From positions 1 to 55,350 of the forward strand of contig UQUL01000011.1 in NCBI GenBank assembly GCA_900544235.1: a stretch of 55,350 nt of DNA, in the 5' to 3' direction. The translations under genes were made by a program, and so were the position numbers. The notes under the pieces are model-generated. The model had not been told where the DNA came from. It worked only from the letters and a program-made list of their open reading frames with translations, and did no database searches. Numbering within the stretch: position 1 is the stretch's first letter; the number at the start of each line of letters is the position of its first letter. The DNA is from an uncultured Collinsella sp. (GTDB lineage Bacteria; Actinomycetota; Coriobacteriia; Coriobacteriales; Coriobacteriaceae). Positions 1-8,959 of this stretch are shown piece by piece.

Positions 1-126
1 TTCGTGCTCATGCTGCCCCTGCGCGAATGCGCGAGGCGCTGCCGCGTCTGCCTCACGACCGACTACGCCGGCGAGGATGCCGGTCAGCTCCAGACCCGCA
101 TCGAAGCCTTCCTCGAGACGATTTAG
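1..126 (+). CDS. C-terminal 41 residues of an unrecognised protein (partial)
   Basis: Frame 1 is open from the first base to a TAG at 124-126 and encodes 41 residues ending RIEAFLETI. Codon choice near the end (CTC, ATC, GAG, ACC) matches the confirmed genes of the window. The fragment holds three closely spaced cysteines (C10, C14, C17). I do not recognise a family from so short a tail, and frame 2 is also open here, so the call rests on codon bias and on the stop lying just before a normal intergenic region. Confidence 0.5.
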   Translation, partial: FVLMLPLRECARRCRVCLTTDYAGEDAGQLQTRIEAFLETI

Positions 127-242
127 CCGCACCCGCGCTAAGCCGTGCCGCCGGGTGTTCCTATCCACGCGATAGGGATTTCTCCGTTGCCATGTCGGCC
201 GGTGTCCGGATGCACCGCAGGGCGCCGATCGGCTTCGCATAA

Positions 243-278
243 CTGCCGGGGCGGGGGGGATTTCCGCCGTCCCGGCAG
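243..278 (+). terminator. GC-rich hairpin upstream of the ABC importer
   Basis: CTGCCGGG (243-250) is the exact inverse complement of CCCGGCAG (271-278), with further G/C pairs inside. Only a weakly T-rich stretch (ATTCTATCTGTTTATT) follows. It could end the upstream gene or act as a leader hairpin of the importer operon. Confidence 0.35.
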
Positions 279-313
279 ATTCTATCTGTTTATTCAGACA
301 CGAAAGGAACTCA

Positions 314-1924
314 ATGAACAACGACCTTTTCAAGGCGGGCGTTTCCCGTCGCGGTTTTCTGACCGGCTCCGCCGCCCTGTGCGCCATGGCGGGCCTCGGC
401 CTCACCGGCTGCGGCGGTTCGGGCGCCGAGAGCGGTAGCGCCGCTGCCTCCGGCCAGGATGTGGAGTATCGCGACGAGCTGCAGATCGCGTTGCCGGCGA
501 GCCCGGACGGTCTCGATCCGCACACCACGTCGTCGCTTGTGACCATGGACATCATTTGCAACGTCGTCGAGCCGCTCTTTGGCCTCGATAGCGACTACGA
601 GCCCCAGCCCGTGCTGGCCAAGGGCTATGAGGTCTCCGACGACGGCCTGACCTACACCATCAAGCTGCGCGAGGGCGTCACCTTCCACAACGGCAAGGAG
701 CTTGGCTCCGAGGACGTCGTGGCCTCGATGAACCGCTGGCTCACCGTCAACGACCGCGCCGCGAGCCTGCTGCCCGGCGCCACCTTCGCCGCCTCGGGCG
801 ACCACGAGGTCACCTGCACGCTGACCGAGCCCGCCATCGACTTTCTGATCATCCTGGGCAACCACTCCCAGTATCCGGGTATCTTCCCCTCCGAGGTCAT
901 CGAGGCCGCGGGCGATACCGGCGTGACCGAGTACGTGGGTACCGGTGCTTACAAGTTTGTGGAGTGGAAGCAGGACCAGTACGTCCATCTCACCCGCTAC
1001 GAAGACTATGTCGCCGCTTACGGCAAGGCTTCGGGCTACACCGGCAAGGTCTCCGCGCCCACCAAGGACATCTACTATCAGTTCGTGACCGAGGCCTCCA
1101 CGCGCGTGAGCGGGTTTGAGACCGGCGAGTACGATATCGCTGGCGAGATCCCCACCGAGAACTACCACGACTTCGACGGCAACGACGACGTCAAGCTCTA
1201 CACCCATAATGCCGGCGTTCTGACCGCCTTCCTCAACATGAACGAGGGCGTCTTCGCCGACGAGCAGATCCGCAAGTGCGCTCTCATGGCTATCGACTGC
1301 GAGGCGGCCGCTCTTGCCGCCTATGGCGAGAAGGAGCTCTTCAACATCGATCCCAACCTTGGCAACCCCGAGAACACTCAGTGGGCGACTGACGCGGGCA
1401 AGAAGTACTTCAACCAGGCCGACGCCAAGGCCGCCAAGAAGGCTCTGGCCAAGACCTCCTATGCCGGTGAGACGGTCAAGCTGCTGACTACCCCCGACTA
1501 CAAGGATATGTACAACGCTACCGTCGCGCTGCAGGAGCAGCTCGAGAAGGCCGGCTTCACCGCCGAGGTCGAGAGCTATGAGTTCGCGACCTTCATGGAC
1601 ATCCGCTCCGGCAAGCCCGAGCAGTGGGACCTCTTTGTGGCCTCCACCAACTACAAGCCCATCCCGGCCCAGTCCCTCTCGGTCTCCAAGGCCTTCTATG
1701 GCCTGTCCGACGAGAAGGCGCTCAAGCTCGTGGCCGAGACCCGCACCGCCAAGGACACCGACGCCGCGGCCAAAAAGTGGGCCGAGGCTCAGGAGCGCCT
1801 CTATGAGATCGCCGTCATCGAGCCGCTTTGCCACTACGCTTCCATCACGGGCACCCAGGCAGACGTCGAGGACGTCGAGGTGCTCGACGGCGCCATCGTT
1901 TGGAATGCCAAGCGTCCGGAGTAA
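314..1924 (+). CDS. ABC importer substrate-binding lipoprotein (SBP_bac_5, peptide/nickel type)
   Basis: A 536-residue extracytoplasmic binding protein of the family 5 (DppA/OppA/NikA) class, which captures a ligand and hands it to the permease pair encoded just downstream. The N-terminus has a twin-arginine-like SRRGFL (residues 11-16), a hydrophobic stretch and a lipobox LTGC with Cys33 as the predicted lipidated residue, so it is probably exported (perhaps by Tat) and anchored to the membrane. Family features follow, such as SPDGLDPHTTSS near residue 65 and LREGVTFHNGKE near residue 118. The ATG is preceded by GAAAGGA. A strong hairpin separates it from the permease gene, as is common where the binding protein is made in excess. 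The ligand (oligopeptide, dipeptide, nickel) cannot be told from sequence alone; the nickel-iron hydrogenase in the window makes nickel worth considering. Confidence 0.9.
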   Translation: MNNDLFKAGVSRRGFLTGSAALCAMAGLGLTGCGGSGAESGSAAASGQDVEYRDELQIALPASPDGLDPHTTSSLVTMDIICNVVEPLFGLDSDYEPQPVLAKGYEVSDDGLTYTIKLREGVTFHNGKELGSEDVVASMNRWLTVNDRAASLLPGATFAASGDHEVTCTLTEPAIDFLIILGNHSQYPGIFPSEVIEAAGDTGVTEYVGTGAYKFVEWKQDQYVHLTRYEDYVAAYGKASGYTGKVSAPTKDIYYQFVTEASTRVSGFETGEYDIAGEIPTENYHDFDGNDDVKLYTHNAGVLTAFLNMNEGVFADEQIRKCALMAIDCEAAALAAYGEKELFNIDPNLGNPENTQWATDAGKKYFNQADAKAAKKALAKTSYAGETVKLLTTPDYKDMYNATVALQEQLEKAGFTAEVESYEFATFMDIRSGKPEQWDLFVASTNYKPIPAQSLSVSKAFYGLSDEKALKLVAETRTAKDTDAAAKKWAEAQERLYEIAVIEPLCHYASITGTQADVEDVEVLDGAIVWNAKRPE

Positions 1925-1934
1925 TGCAATAGAT

Positions 1935-1978
1935 GGCGTGGCGGCTGGAGGGGTCTGGTCCCCTGTGGCCGCCACGCC
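1935..1978 (+). promoter_or_regulatory. Intercistronic hairpin between binding protein and permease genes
   Basis: GGCGTGGCGGC (1935-1945) pairs perfectly with GCCGCCACGCC (1968-1978), and GGGG/CCCC can pair inside the loop. There is no U-tract, so it is more likely an mRNA-stabilising or partial-termination element that raises binding-protein output over permease than a full terminator. Confidence 0.6.
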
Positions 1979-2012
1979 CTGTCCACGTTCAGAGGGGAAA
2001 TAGACGCCTCGC

Positions 2013-2966
2013 ATGTTGAAGTACACGCTCAAACGTATAGGCGCGATGGTTCCGGTGATGCTCATCATCTCGGTCGTCGTGTTTTTGATTATCTATCTCA
2101 CACCGGGTGACCCGGCCTCTTCGATGCTCGGCATGGAGGCTTCGGCCGACCAGATCGAGCGCGTCAACGATAGCCTGGGACTCAACGAGCCGCTGCCGCA
2201 GCGCTACGTTGAGTGGATGGGCGGCGTGCTTACCGGCGACCTGGGCGATTCGTATTTTATGCGCCAGCCCGTCACGCAGGCGATCGCCGAGCACTTTGGC
2301 CCCACGCTATCGCTCGCGCTTCTGGCACAGCTCATCGCGCTGTTGATTGCACTGCCCTGCGGCGTCGTCGCTGCCCTCAAGCATGGGTCGCGCACCGACG
2401 CGGTCTTGCGTGTCGTTGCTCTTTTGGGCGTGGCGATACCCGGCTTTTTGATGGCGCTCATGCTTATGTGGCTGTTTGCCGTCACGTTGCGTGTGTTCCC
2501 GGTGGCCGGCTATGCGCCGCTATCGAAGGGCTGGTTCAGCCATTTACGCTATCTTGCGTTGCCGGCCATATCGCTTGGATGCGTGCAGGCGGCCCTGCTC
2601 ATGCGCATGACCCGTTCGAGCGTGATCGAGGCCATGCAGCTCGACTGCGTCAAGACGGCGCGTGCCAAGGGCGTCTCCGAGGTTCGCGTGGTGCTGACCC
2701 ATGCCCTGCGCAACGCCGCGCTGCCGATTCTCACCTCGGTCGGCTATTCTTTTGGCGCTCTGATTACGGGCGCAGTGGTGACTGAGGCCATTTTTAACAT
2801 CCCTGGTTTGGGCCAGCTGGTCACGAGCTCTATCGAGCGTCGCGACTATCCGGTGATTCAGGGCGTGCTGCTGGTCATCGCCTTGTTGAATTCGATGATC
2901 AATCTGGCCGTCGACCTTGCCTACGGCGCTTTTGACCCGCGCGCTCGCAAATGGGGCGATGCATGA
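2013..2966 (+). CDS. ABC importer permease, DppB/OppB type
   Basis: A 317-residue polytopic membrane protein, the first of the two transmembrane subunits of the importer. It starts with the typical MLKYTLKRIGAMVPVMLIIS helix and PGDPASSMLG. The conserved cytoplasmic EAA loop that docks on the ATPases reads roughly KTARAKGVSEVRVVLTHALR near residues 213-232, and TEAIFNIPGLGQL near residue 257 is also characteristic of the family. Its stop codon overlaps the next gene's start (ATGA), implying translational coupling. Ligand unknown, as for the binding protein. Confidence 0.92.
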   Translation: MLKYTLKRIGAMVPVMLIISVVVFLIIYLTPGDPASSMLGMEASADQIERVNDSLGLNEPLPQRYVEWMGGVLTGDLGDSYFMRQPVTQAIAEHFGPTLSLALLAQLIALLIALPCGVVAALKHGSRTDAVLRVVALLGVAIPGFLMALMLMWLFAVTLRVFPVAGYAPLSKGWFSHLRYLALPAISLGCVQAALLMRMTRSSVIEAMQLDCVKTARAKGVSEVRVVLTHALRNAALPILTSVGYSFGALITGAVVTEAIFNIPGLGQLVTSSIERRDYPVIQGVLLVIALLNSMINLAVDLAYGAFDPRARKWGDA

Positions 2967-3793
2967 TGACAAACTTTAAGAAGGCTCTTGCCAACAAGGG
3001 GCTTGTGGTCGGCGGCTGCATTTTCCTGGCGATTGCGCTGATCGCGCTCGTCGGTCCGCTGGTGTGGACGGTTAATCCCAATGCGCAGGAGATGACGTTG
3101 CGACTTTCGGCACCTTCGCCCGCGCATCCCTTTGGCTGCGATGACTTTGGCCGCGACTTGCTTGCCCGCGTCATCGCGGGCGCGCGCGTGTCGCTTGGCG
3201 TTGGCATTGCCGTCACGCTTGCGACGAGTGCGCTCGGCTTGGTGATCGGCGCCTATGCGTGCTACAACGAGAGGCTCGATCATATTCTCATGCGCATCTG
3301 CGACGGCCTTTTGTCCATTCCGGGCGTGCTTTTGGCTATCGCACTCATGGCCATGATGGGTGCCTCGGTCTGGAACGTCATCATCGCGCTCTCCATCGTC
3401 TATACGCCCAGCATGGCGCGCATCGTGCGCTCGCGTGCGATGGTGGTCAAGGAGGAGCCCTTTGTGGAGGCCCTGCGCGTGCAGGGTGCCTCGACCGCGC
3501 GCATCGTGTGGCTGCATATCGTGCCCAACGTTATGGCACCCTTCCTGGTGCAGGCGACCTTCGTCTTTGCCGAGGCCGTGCTCTCGGAGGCCGCCCTCTC
3601 GTTTCTGGGCCTGGGTATCAAGGCGCCCGACGCCAGCTGGGGAAACATCCTGCAGGCGGGCAAGAACGTGATGCGCAAAGCCTGGTGGATGATTTTCTTC
3701 CCGGCAGCGGCCATCATCGCGAGCGTGCTTTCGCTCAATCTGGCCGGCGACGGCCTGCGCGACGCCCTCGACCCCAAGACCAAGGAGGACTAG
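2963..3793 (+). CDS. ABC importer permease, DppC/OppC type
   Basis: A 276-residue second transmembrane subunit. HPFGCDDFGRDLLARVIAGA, the DppC/OppC signature, lies near residues 54-73, and an EAA loop (VEALRVQGASTARIVWLHI) near residues 170-190 contacts the ATPases. An upstream in-frame ATG at 2951 exists; I chose 2963 because it makes the usual 4-base overlap with the preceding stop. It pairs with the DppB-type subunit to form the channel. Confidence 0.92.
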   Translation: MMTNFKKALANKGLVVGGCIFLAIALIALVGPLVWTVNPNAQEMTLRLSAPSPAHPFGCDDFGRDLLARVIAGARVSLGVGIAVTLATSALGLVIGAYACYNERLDHILMRICDGLLSIPGVLLAIALMAMMGASVWNVIIALSIVYTPSMARIVRSRAMVVKEEPFVEALRVQGASTARIVWLHIVPNVMAPFLVQATFVFAEAVLSEAALSFLGLGIKAPDASWGNILQAGKNVMRKAWWMIFFPAAAIIASVLSLNLAGDGLRDALDPKTKED

Positions 3794-3796
3794 CCC

Positions 3797-4781
<985 letters not shown>

Positions 4782-4792
<11 letters not shown>

Positions 4793-5567
4793 TAGCGAAG
4801 CCCTGCTTAGGGTCTCACATCTGACTAAAGCGTATCCCATGCCGGGCTCAGGTTTTAAGCGTCAGGCCTTTACCGCCGTGGACGATCTGTCGTTTGAGAT
4901 CGCGCCGGGTGAGGTCTATGGCCTGGTTGGCGAATCCGGATCGGGCAAGTCGACGACTGGACGCCTGATCTGTGGTCTCGAGCGTGCGGATTCCGGCTCG
5001 ATTGTCTATCGCGGGCACGACCTCGCCACGATGTCGGAGCGCGAACGCAAACCGTTTCGCCGCGAGATCCAGCTGGTATTCCAAGATAGCTCTACGGCTT
5101 TTGACCCGCGCAACCGTGTCGGCCGCATTTTGGAGGAGCCGCTGATTATCGCCGGCGTGCGCGATGCGGATGAGCGCCATGAGCGCGCGCTCTCGGCCCT
5201 GGCCTCGGTCGGTCTTCTGGCAGAGCATTATGACCGCTATCCGCATGACCTTTCGGGGGGACAGCGTCAGCGACTCAATCTGGCACGGGCGCTTATTTGC
5301 GAGCCGCGCCTTGTGGTATGCGACGAGCCGGTCTCGGCGCTAGACGTGTCCGTTCAGGCCCAAGTGCTCAACTTGCTTCGCGACCTGCAGCGCACGACGG
5401 GCGTGGCGATGCTGTTTATCACGCATGATATGCGTGTGGTCCGGCATATGTCCGACCGGATTGGCGTGCTCTACCACGGTCGTCTTGTCGAGGAGGGCGC
5501 GGCCGAGGACGTGATCGCGCACCCGAGCGATCCGTATACGCAGGAGCTTATCGACGCCATTCCCTAG
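4782..5567 (+). CDS. ABC importer ATPase, OppF/DppF type
   Basis: A 261-residue second ATPase of the importer. Walker A GESGSGKS, signature LSGGQRQRLNLARAL and Walker B LVVCDEPVSALD are all intact. The chosen ATG has a strong AAAGGGGAG ribosome site and overlaps the end of the OppD-type gene. It is shorter than many OppF proteins and ends soon after DPYTQELIDAIP, lacking the cysteine-containing C-terminal tail found in its partner. It is the last gene of the importer operon. Confidence 0.92.
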
Positions 5568-5643
5568 AGGATGCTTCCTTTTGGGTATGGCGTGGGTTTG
5601 TTGTTAAATTGTCGGTATATCGGTGCAAGAGAGGGGAACTACT

Positions 5644-6807
5644 ATGGCCGATATTGAGGAACAGCCGTTGCCGCGCACGTTTGAGGAGTTCAACGAGCAG
5701 CGCAAGGCGGCGTTTATTCGCGTTAAGGATTACAAGCAGGCGGGTAATCGCCTGGTCGGCTTTTTGTGCAGCTATACGCCGCTCGAGATTATCGATGCCG
5801 CGGGCGCTGCAAGTGTGGCCTTGTGCGGTACATCCGACGAGGTGATTCCCGAGGCCGAGAAGGTGCTGCCGGCAAACCTCTGCCCGCTCATCAAGTCGAC
5901 CTACGGTTTTGCCTACTCGCAAAAGTGCCCGTTTACGTACTTTAGCGACATGATCATCGGCGAGACCACCTGCGACGGCAAGAAGAAGATGTACGAGCTG
6001 CTCAACGAGCTCAAGCGCACGCACATTCTGCATCTTCCGCAGGGTCGCGATCGCGCCTACGAGCGTGAAGGCTGGTACGAGGAGTGCCGCCTGCTCAAGG
6101 AGGAGCTCGAGGGCTTCTACGGCATCACGATTACCGACGATGACCTGCGCGCTGCCGCCCGTCGTCGCAACCGCTTGCGTGCGGCCCAGCTCGAGATGTT
6201 TGCGCTGCAGGCCAACCAACCGGCGGCCATGAGCGGCGTCGACCTGATGAGCACCATGTTTGCCGGTACGTTCAGCTTTGATATCGAGGCCTATACGCAG
6301 CAGCTGGAGCAAAAGGTTGTCAAGCTGCGCGAGGCCTACGACGCGGGCGAGCGCCCGGTTGCGGCGGATGCCAAGCGCATTCTGATCACCGGTTGCCCGG
6401 TGGGCGGTGTGATCAACAAGATCGGTCGCACCATCGAGTCCAACGGCGGTGTGGTCGTGTGCATGGACGACTGCTCGGGCGAGCGCACGGCGGCCATGAT
6501 GATCGACCCGGAGGCTCCCGACATCCTGCGCGCCATCGCCGACCGCTACCTGGATATCAACTGCTCGGTCATGACGCCCAACGACGGTCGTATGGATAAT
6601 ACGCTGGCCATGTGCGAGAAGTACCATGTCGATGGCGTGGTAGAGAGCGTGCTCCAGGCGTGCCACACCTTTAACGTGGAGAGTGCGCGCATGCAGGAGG
6701 CTGTCGAGGGTGCGGGTATTCCGTATATGAAGATTGAGACCGACTACAGCAACGGCGACATGGGCCAGATCGAGACCCGCATCGCTGCCTTCATCGAAAC
6801 CCTCTAG
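5644..6807 (+). CDS. Double-cubane-cluster type reductase (2-hydroxyacyl-CoA dehydratase D family, YjiM-like)
   Basis: A 387-residue protein of the HgdB/BcrC (PF06050) superfamily. Motifs NLCPLIKSTYGF, KCPFTYF, GETTCDGKKKMYELL, ITGCPVGG and QACHTFNVES place it with the YjiM-like single-subunit group; the family includes the double-cubane cluster protein, which performs ATP-dependent low-potential reductions of small molecules. The many conserved cysteines fit a bridged pair of 4Fe-4S clusters. No second dehydratase subunit lies nearby, which argues against a true 2-hydroxyacyl-CoA dehydratase. Its activase follows after an unusual palindromic spacer, and the selenium genes come next. ATG chosen for its GAGAGGGGA ribosome site. 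Substrate unknown. Confidence 0.85.
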   Translation: MADIEEQPLPRTFEEFNEQRKAAFIRVKDYKQAGNRLVGFLCSYTPLEIIDAAGAASVALCGTSDEVIPEAEKVLPANLCPLIKSTYGFAYSQKCPFTYFSDMIIGETTCDGKKKMYELLNELKRTHILHLPQGRDRAYEREGWYEECRLLKEELEGFYGITITDDDLRAAARRRNRLRAAQLEMFALQANQPAAMSGVDLMSTMFAGTFSFDIEAYTQQLEQKVVKLREAYDAGERPVAADAKRILITGCPVGGVINKIGRTIESNGGVVVCMDDCSGERTAAMMIDPEAPDILRAIADRYLDINCSVMTPNDGRMDNTLAMCEKYHVDGVVESVLQACHTFNVESARMQEAVEGAGIPYMKIETDYSNGDMGQIETRIAAFIETL

Positions 6808-6811
6808 CTTC

Positions 6812-6900
6812 CTCGGGCACCGGATCTTGCCCCTCAAACCGTCGCTTGCGTACCCAAAGTACGCTGCGCTCCTCTTTCGGGGCAATCTCCGGCACCTGAG
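6812..6900. repeat. Nested palindrome between reductase and activase genes
   Basis: The outer arms, 6812-6833 and 6879-6900, pair at 18 of 22 positions (core CCGGA and TTGCCCC/GGGGCAA). Inside sits a separate perfect hairpin, GCGTAC (6848-6853) with GTACGC (6859-6864). No U-tract follows. It fills nearly all of the gap between two genes expected to be co-expressed. Confidence 0.7.
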
Positions 6901-6962
6901 AAACCTAGAGCTAAGGCGCCTGAACGCGCCACTGTCTATGATGTTTAGATTGGGAGAGAGCC

Positions 6963-7727
6963 ATGATAGGGATCGGGATCGATATCGGGTCTACGGCGGC
7001 TAAGGCTGCTGTGGTCGATGGAGAGGGTTCGGTGGCGTGGACGTGCGTGCAGCCAACCGGGTTCTCCTCGGTCGATGCTTCCGAGCGGCTGCGCAAGGCA
7101 CTGGCAGCGGCGGGTTATGACGTGGCTGCCGACGACGTGCGCGTGGTCGCGACCGGCTACGGTCGTGTCGCCGTGCCCTATGCACACAAGGTCGTGACCG
7201 AGATCTCCTGCCACGGCACCGGTGCCGTGTGCCTGTTTGGCGACCACGGCACCGTGATCGACGTGGGCGGCCAGGACACCAAGGTCATTCAGCTTAAAGG
7301 CGGCCGCGTGTCCAAGTTTGCCATGAACGACAAGTGTGCCGCCGGCACGGGGCGCTTTTTGGAGATCATGGCCGACCGCCTGGGCATTTCCCAGCAGCAG
7401 ATGGCCGACCTGGCGTGTTCCGGCGAGCCCACCAAGATCAGCAGCATGTGCACCGTGTTTGCCGAAAGCGAGGTTATCAGCCTGATCGGTCGCGGCGAGC
7501 CGCGCGAGAACATTGCACGTGGCGTGATCGACAGCGTGGTCTCGCGCGTGGCGACCATGGCCGGGCAGGCCGCGGGCGCCCCGTACTACCTGACCGGTGG
7601 CCTGTGCGAGAACGCCTTCGTGGTGGAGCGGTTGGGCGAGCTACTGGGGTCGCCGGTGACCACCTCGCCCCAGGCTCGCTTTGCCGGAGCGATCGGCGCG
7701 GCTGTCCGTGCCGCCGCCTTGGCCTAG
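6963..7727 (+). CDS. ATP-dependent activase of the reductase (HgdC/YjiL family, ASKHA fold)
   Basis: A 254-residue activator ATPase that injects electrons into the partner reductase on ATP hydrolysis. The phosphate loop GIDIGSTAAKAAVVDG opens the protein, and VIDVGGQDTKVI forms the second nucleotide-binding motif. The two cysteines that bridge one 4Fe-4S cluster across the dimer are in KCAAGTGRFLE and SSMCTVFAESE. The length equals the usual size for the family. GGGAGAGAG precedes the ATG. It follows the YjiM-like reductase and precedes the glycosyltransferase by 14 bases, so reductase, activase and selenium genes are probably one transcription unit. Confidence 0.9.
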   Translation: MIGIGIDIGSTAAKAAVVDGEGSVAWTCVQPTGFSSVDASERLRKALAAAGYDVAADDVRVVATGYGRVAVPYAHKVVTEISCHGTGAVCLFGDHGTVIDVGGQDTKVIQLKGGRVSKFAMNDKCAAGTGRFLEIMADRLGISQQQMADLACSGEPTKISSMCTVFAESEVISLIGRGEPRENIARGVIDSVVSRVATMAGQAAGAPYYLTGGLCENAFVVERLGELLGSPVTTSPQARFAGAIGAAVRAAALA

Positions 7728-7741
7728 GGGTGTACCGCGAC

Positions 7742-8959
7742 ATGCGCATCCTCAATATCTCGGCACAAAAACCAGATAGCACCGGCAGTGGCACCTACCT
7801 TGCCGCGCTTGTGCGCGAGCAGATCGAGACGGGGCATCGCGCCGCCGTGCTTTGCGGCGCGGCACCGGGTGATACCCAAGGCGAGCTGGACCGGCGTGCT
7901 GCCGTGTTTGCCGTACCGTTCGAGTCGCCCGAGCTGCCGTTTCCCATCTGCGGTATGTCCGATGTCATGCCCTATCCCTCCACACGCTATCGTGACCTGA
8001 CGCCTTCGATGCTCAAGGCATTTGAGCGGGCATTTGCTGCTGCAATCGATCGGGCGGTGGCTGAGTTTCGGCCCGATCTGGTGCTTTGCCATCACCTGTA
8101 TCTGGTGACCGCATTGGCGCGCGAGTGCGTCTGGGACGTGCCGGTTGTTGCCGTGTGCCATTCGACCGATCTGCGCCAGCTGCGTTCGCATGCGCTCGAG
8201 CGCGATCGCATCGTACGTGCGGTTCGTCGGCTCGATGCCGTCTTTGCGCTCCATGCTGAGCAGGCTGAGCAGATTGGCCTGGTTTGCGGCGTCGATGCCG
8301 ATCGCATCCACGTGATTGGGACGGGCTACGACCATCGCGTCTTCTGCCGCGACGCAAGCGTGGTGAGGCAGCCGGGATCGCTTGTGTACGTGGGCAAGAT
8401 TTGCTTCAAAAAGGGCGTCGAGTCGCTGGTTCGAGCTGTGTCATTGCCGATTGACGATGGCGTCCGCCCATCTGGCTTGGTACTTGTGGGCGGCCGCGGG
8501 GACGATGCCGAGTACGCGCGTATCGAGCGCTTGACCGCGGCCTCGGATGTGCCGGTGACGCTGGCGGGGCGCCTGGATAGCGATGAACTCGTGCGTGCCT
8601 ACCGCAGTTCCGACGTCTTTGTGCTGCCTTCGTTTTACGAGGGTCTGCCGCTCGTGACGATCGAGGCCCTCGCGTGCGGCTGCAAAGTTGTGGCGACCGA
8701 TTTGCCCGGCGTTCGTCCCTGGATGGAGGCGATGCTTCCCGGTGCTCCCGTGACGTGGGTGGCGTCGCCGCGTATGACGGATGTCGACACGCCCGTGGCG
8801 GCCGACCTTCCGCTGTTTGAGCGCGCGCTGGCAGATGCTATCGCGCAGGCGCTTGCGGCGCCGCCTTCGACGTTCGAGCCGTCGGCGGTCTCTTGGGAAG
8901 CGTGCCTGGGGCGTATACTTAAAGTCGTTGATTTGATGGAAGGGGGTTCGTATGGCTAA
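7742..8959 (+). CDS. GT4-family glycosyltransferase overlapping selD
   Basis: A 405-residue GT-B fold glycosyltransferase. The N-terminal acceptor domain starts MRILNISAQKPDSTGSG. The C-terminal donor domain has LVYVGKICFKKGVESLVRA, then the retaining-GT signature FYEGLPLVTIEALACGC with the two glutamates eight apart (E-x7-E). There is no signal peptide or membrane segment, so it is cytosolic. Its last 8 bases overlap the start of selD, and it follows the activase by 14 bases, which makes a role linked to selenium plausible. Known precedent: SenB of selenoneine synthesis is a glycosyltransferase encoded with a SelD homologue and makes a selenosugar from selenophosphate. Whether this protein does so is inference. 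Alternatively it is an ordinary sugar transferase of the envelope, although no envelope genes are nearby. Confidence 0.85.
   Translation: MRILNISAQKPDSTGSGTYLAALVREQIETGHRAAVLCGAAPGDTQGELDRRAAVFAVPFESPELPFPICGMSDVMPYPSTRYRDLTPSMLKAFERAFAAAIDRAVAEFRPDLVLCHHLYLVTALARECVWDVPVVAVCHSTDLRQLRSHALERDRIVRAVRRLDAVFALHAEQAEQIGLVCGVDADRIHVIGTGYDHRVFCRDASVVRQPGSLVYVGKICFKKGVESLVRAVSLPIDDGVRPSGLVLVGGRGDDAEYARIERLTAASDVPVTLAGRLDSDELVRAYRSSDVFVLPSFYEGLPLVTIEALACGCKVVATDLPGVRPWMEAMLPGAPVTWVASPRMTDVDTPVAADLPLFERALADAIAQALAAPPSTFEPSAVSWEACLGRILKVVDLMEGGSYG

Noticed and set aside
7334..7741. Upstream extension of the glycosyltransferase frame
   Set aside because: It overlaps the well-supported activase gene in another frame; the MRILNIS start at 7742 is the normal GT4 N-terminus.
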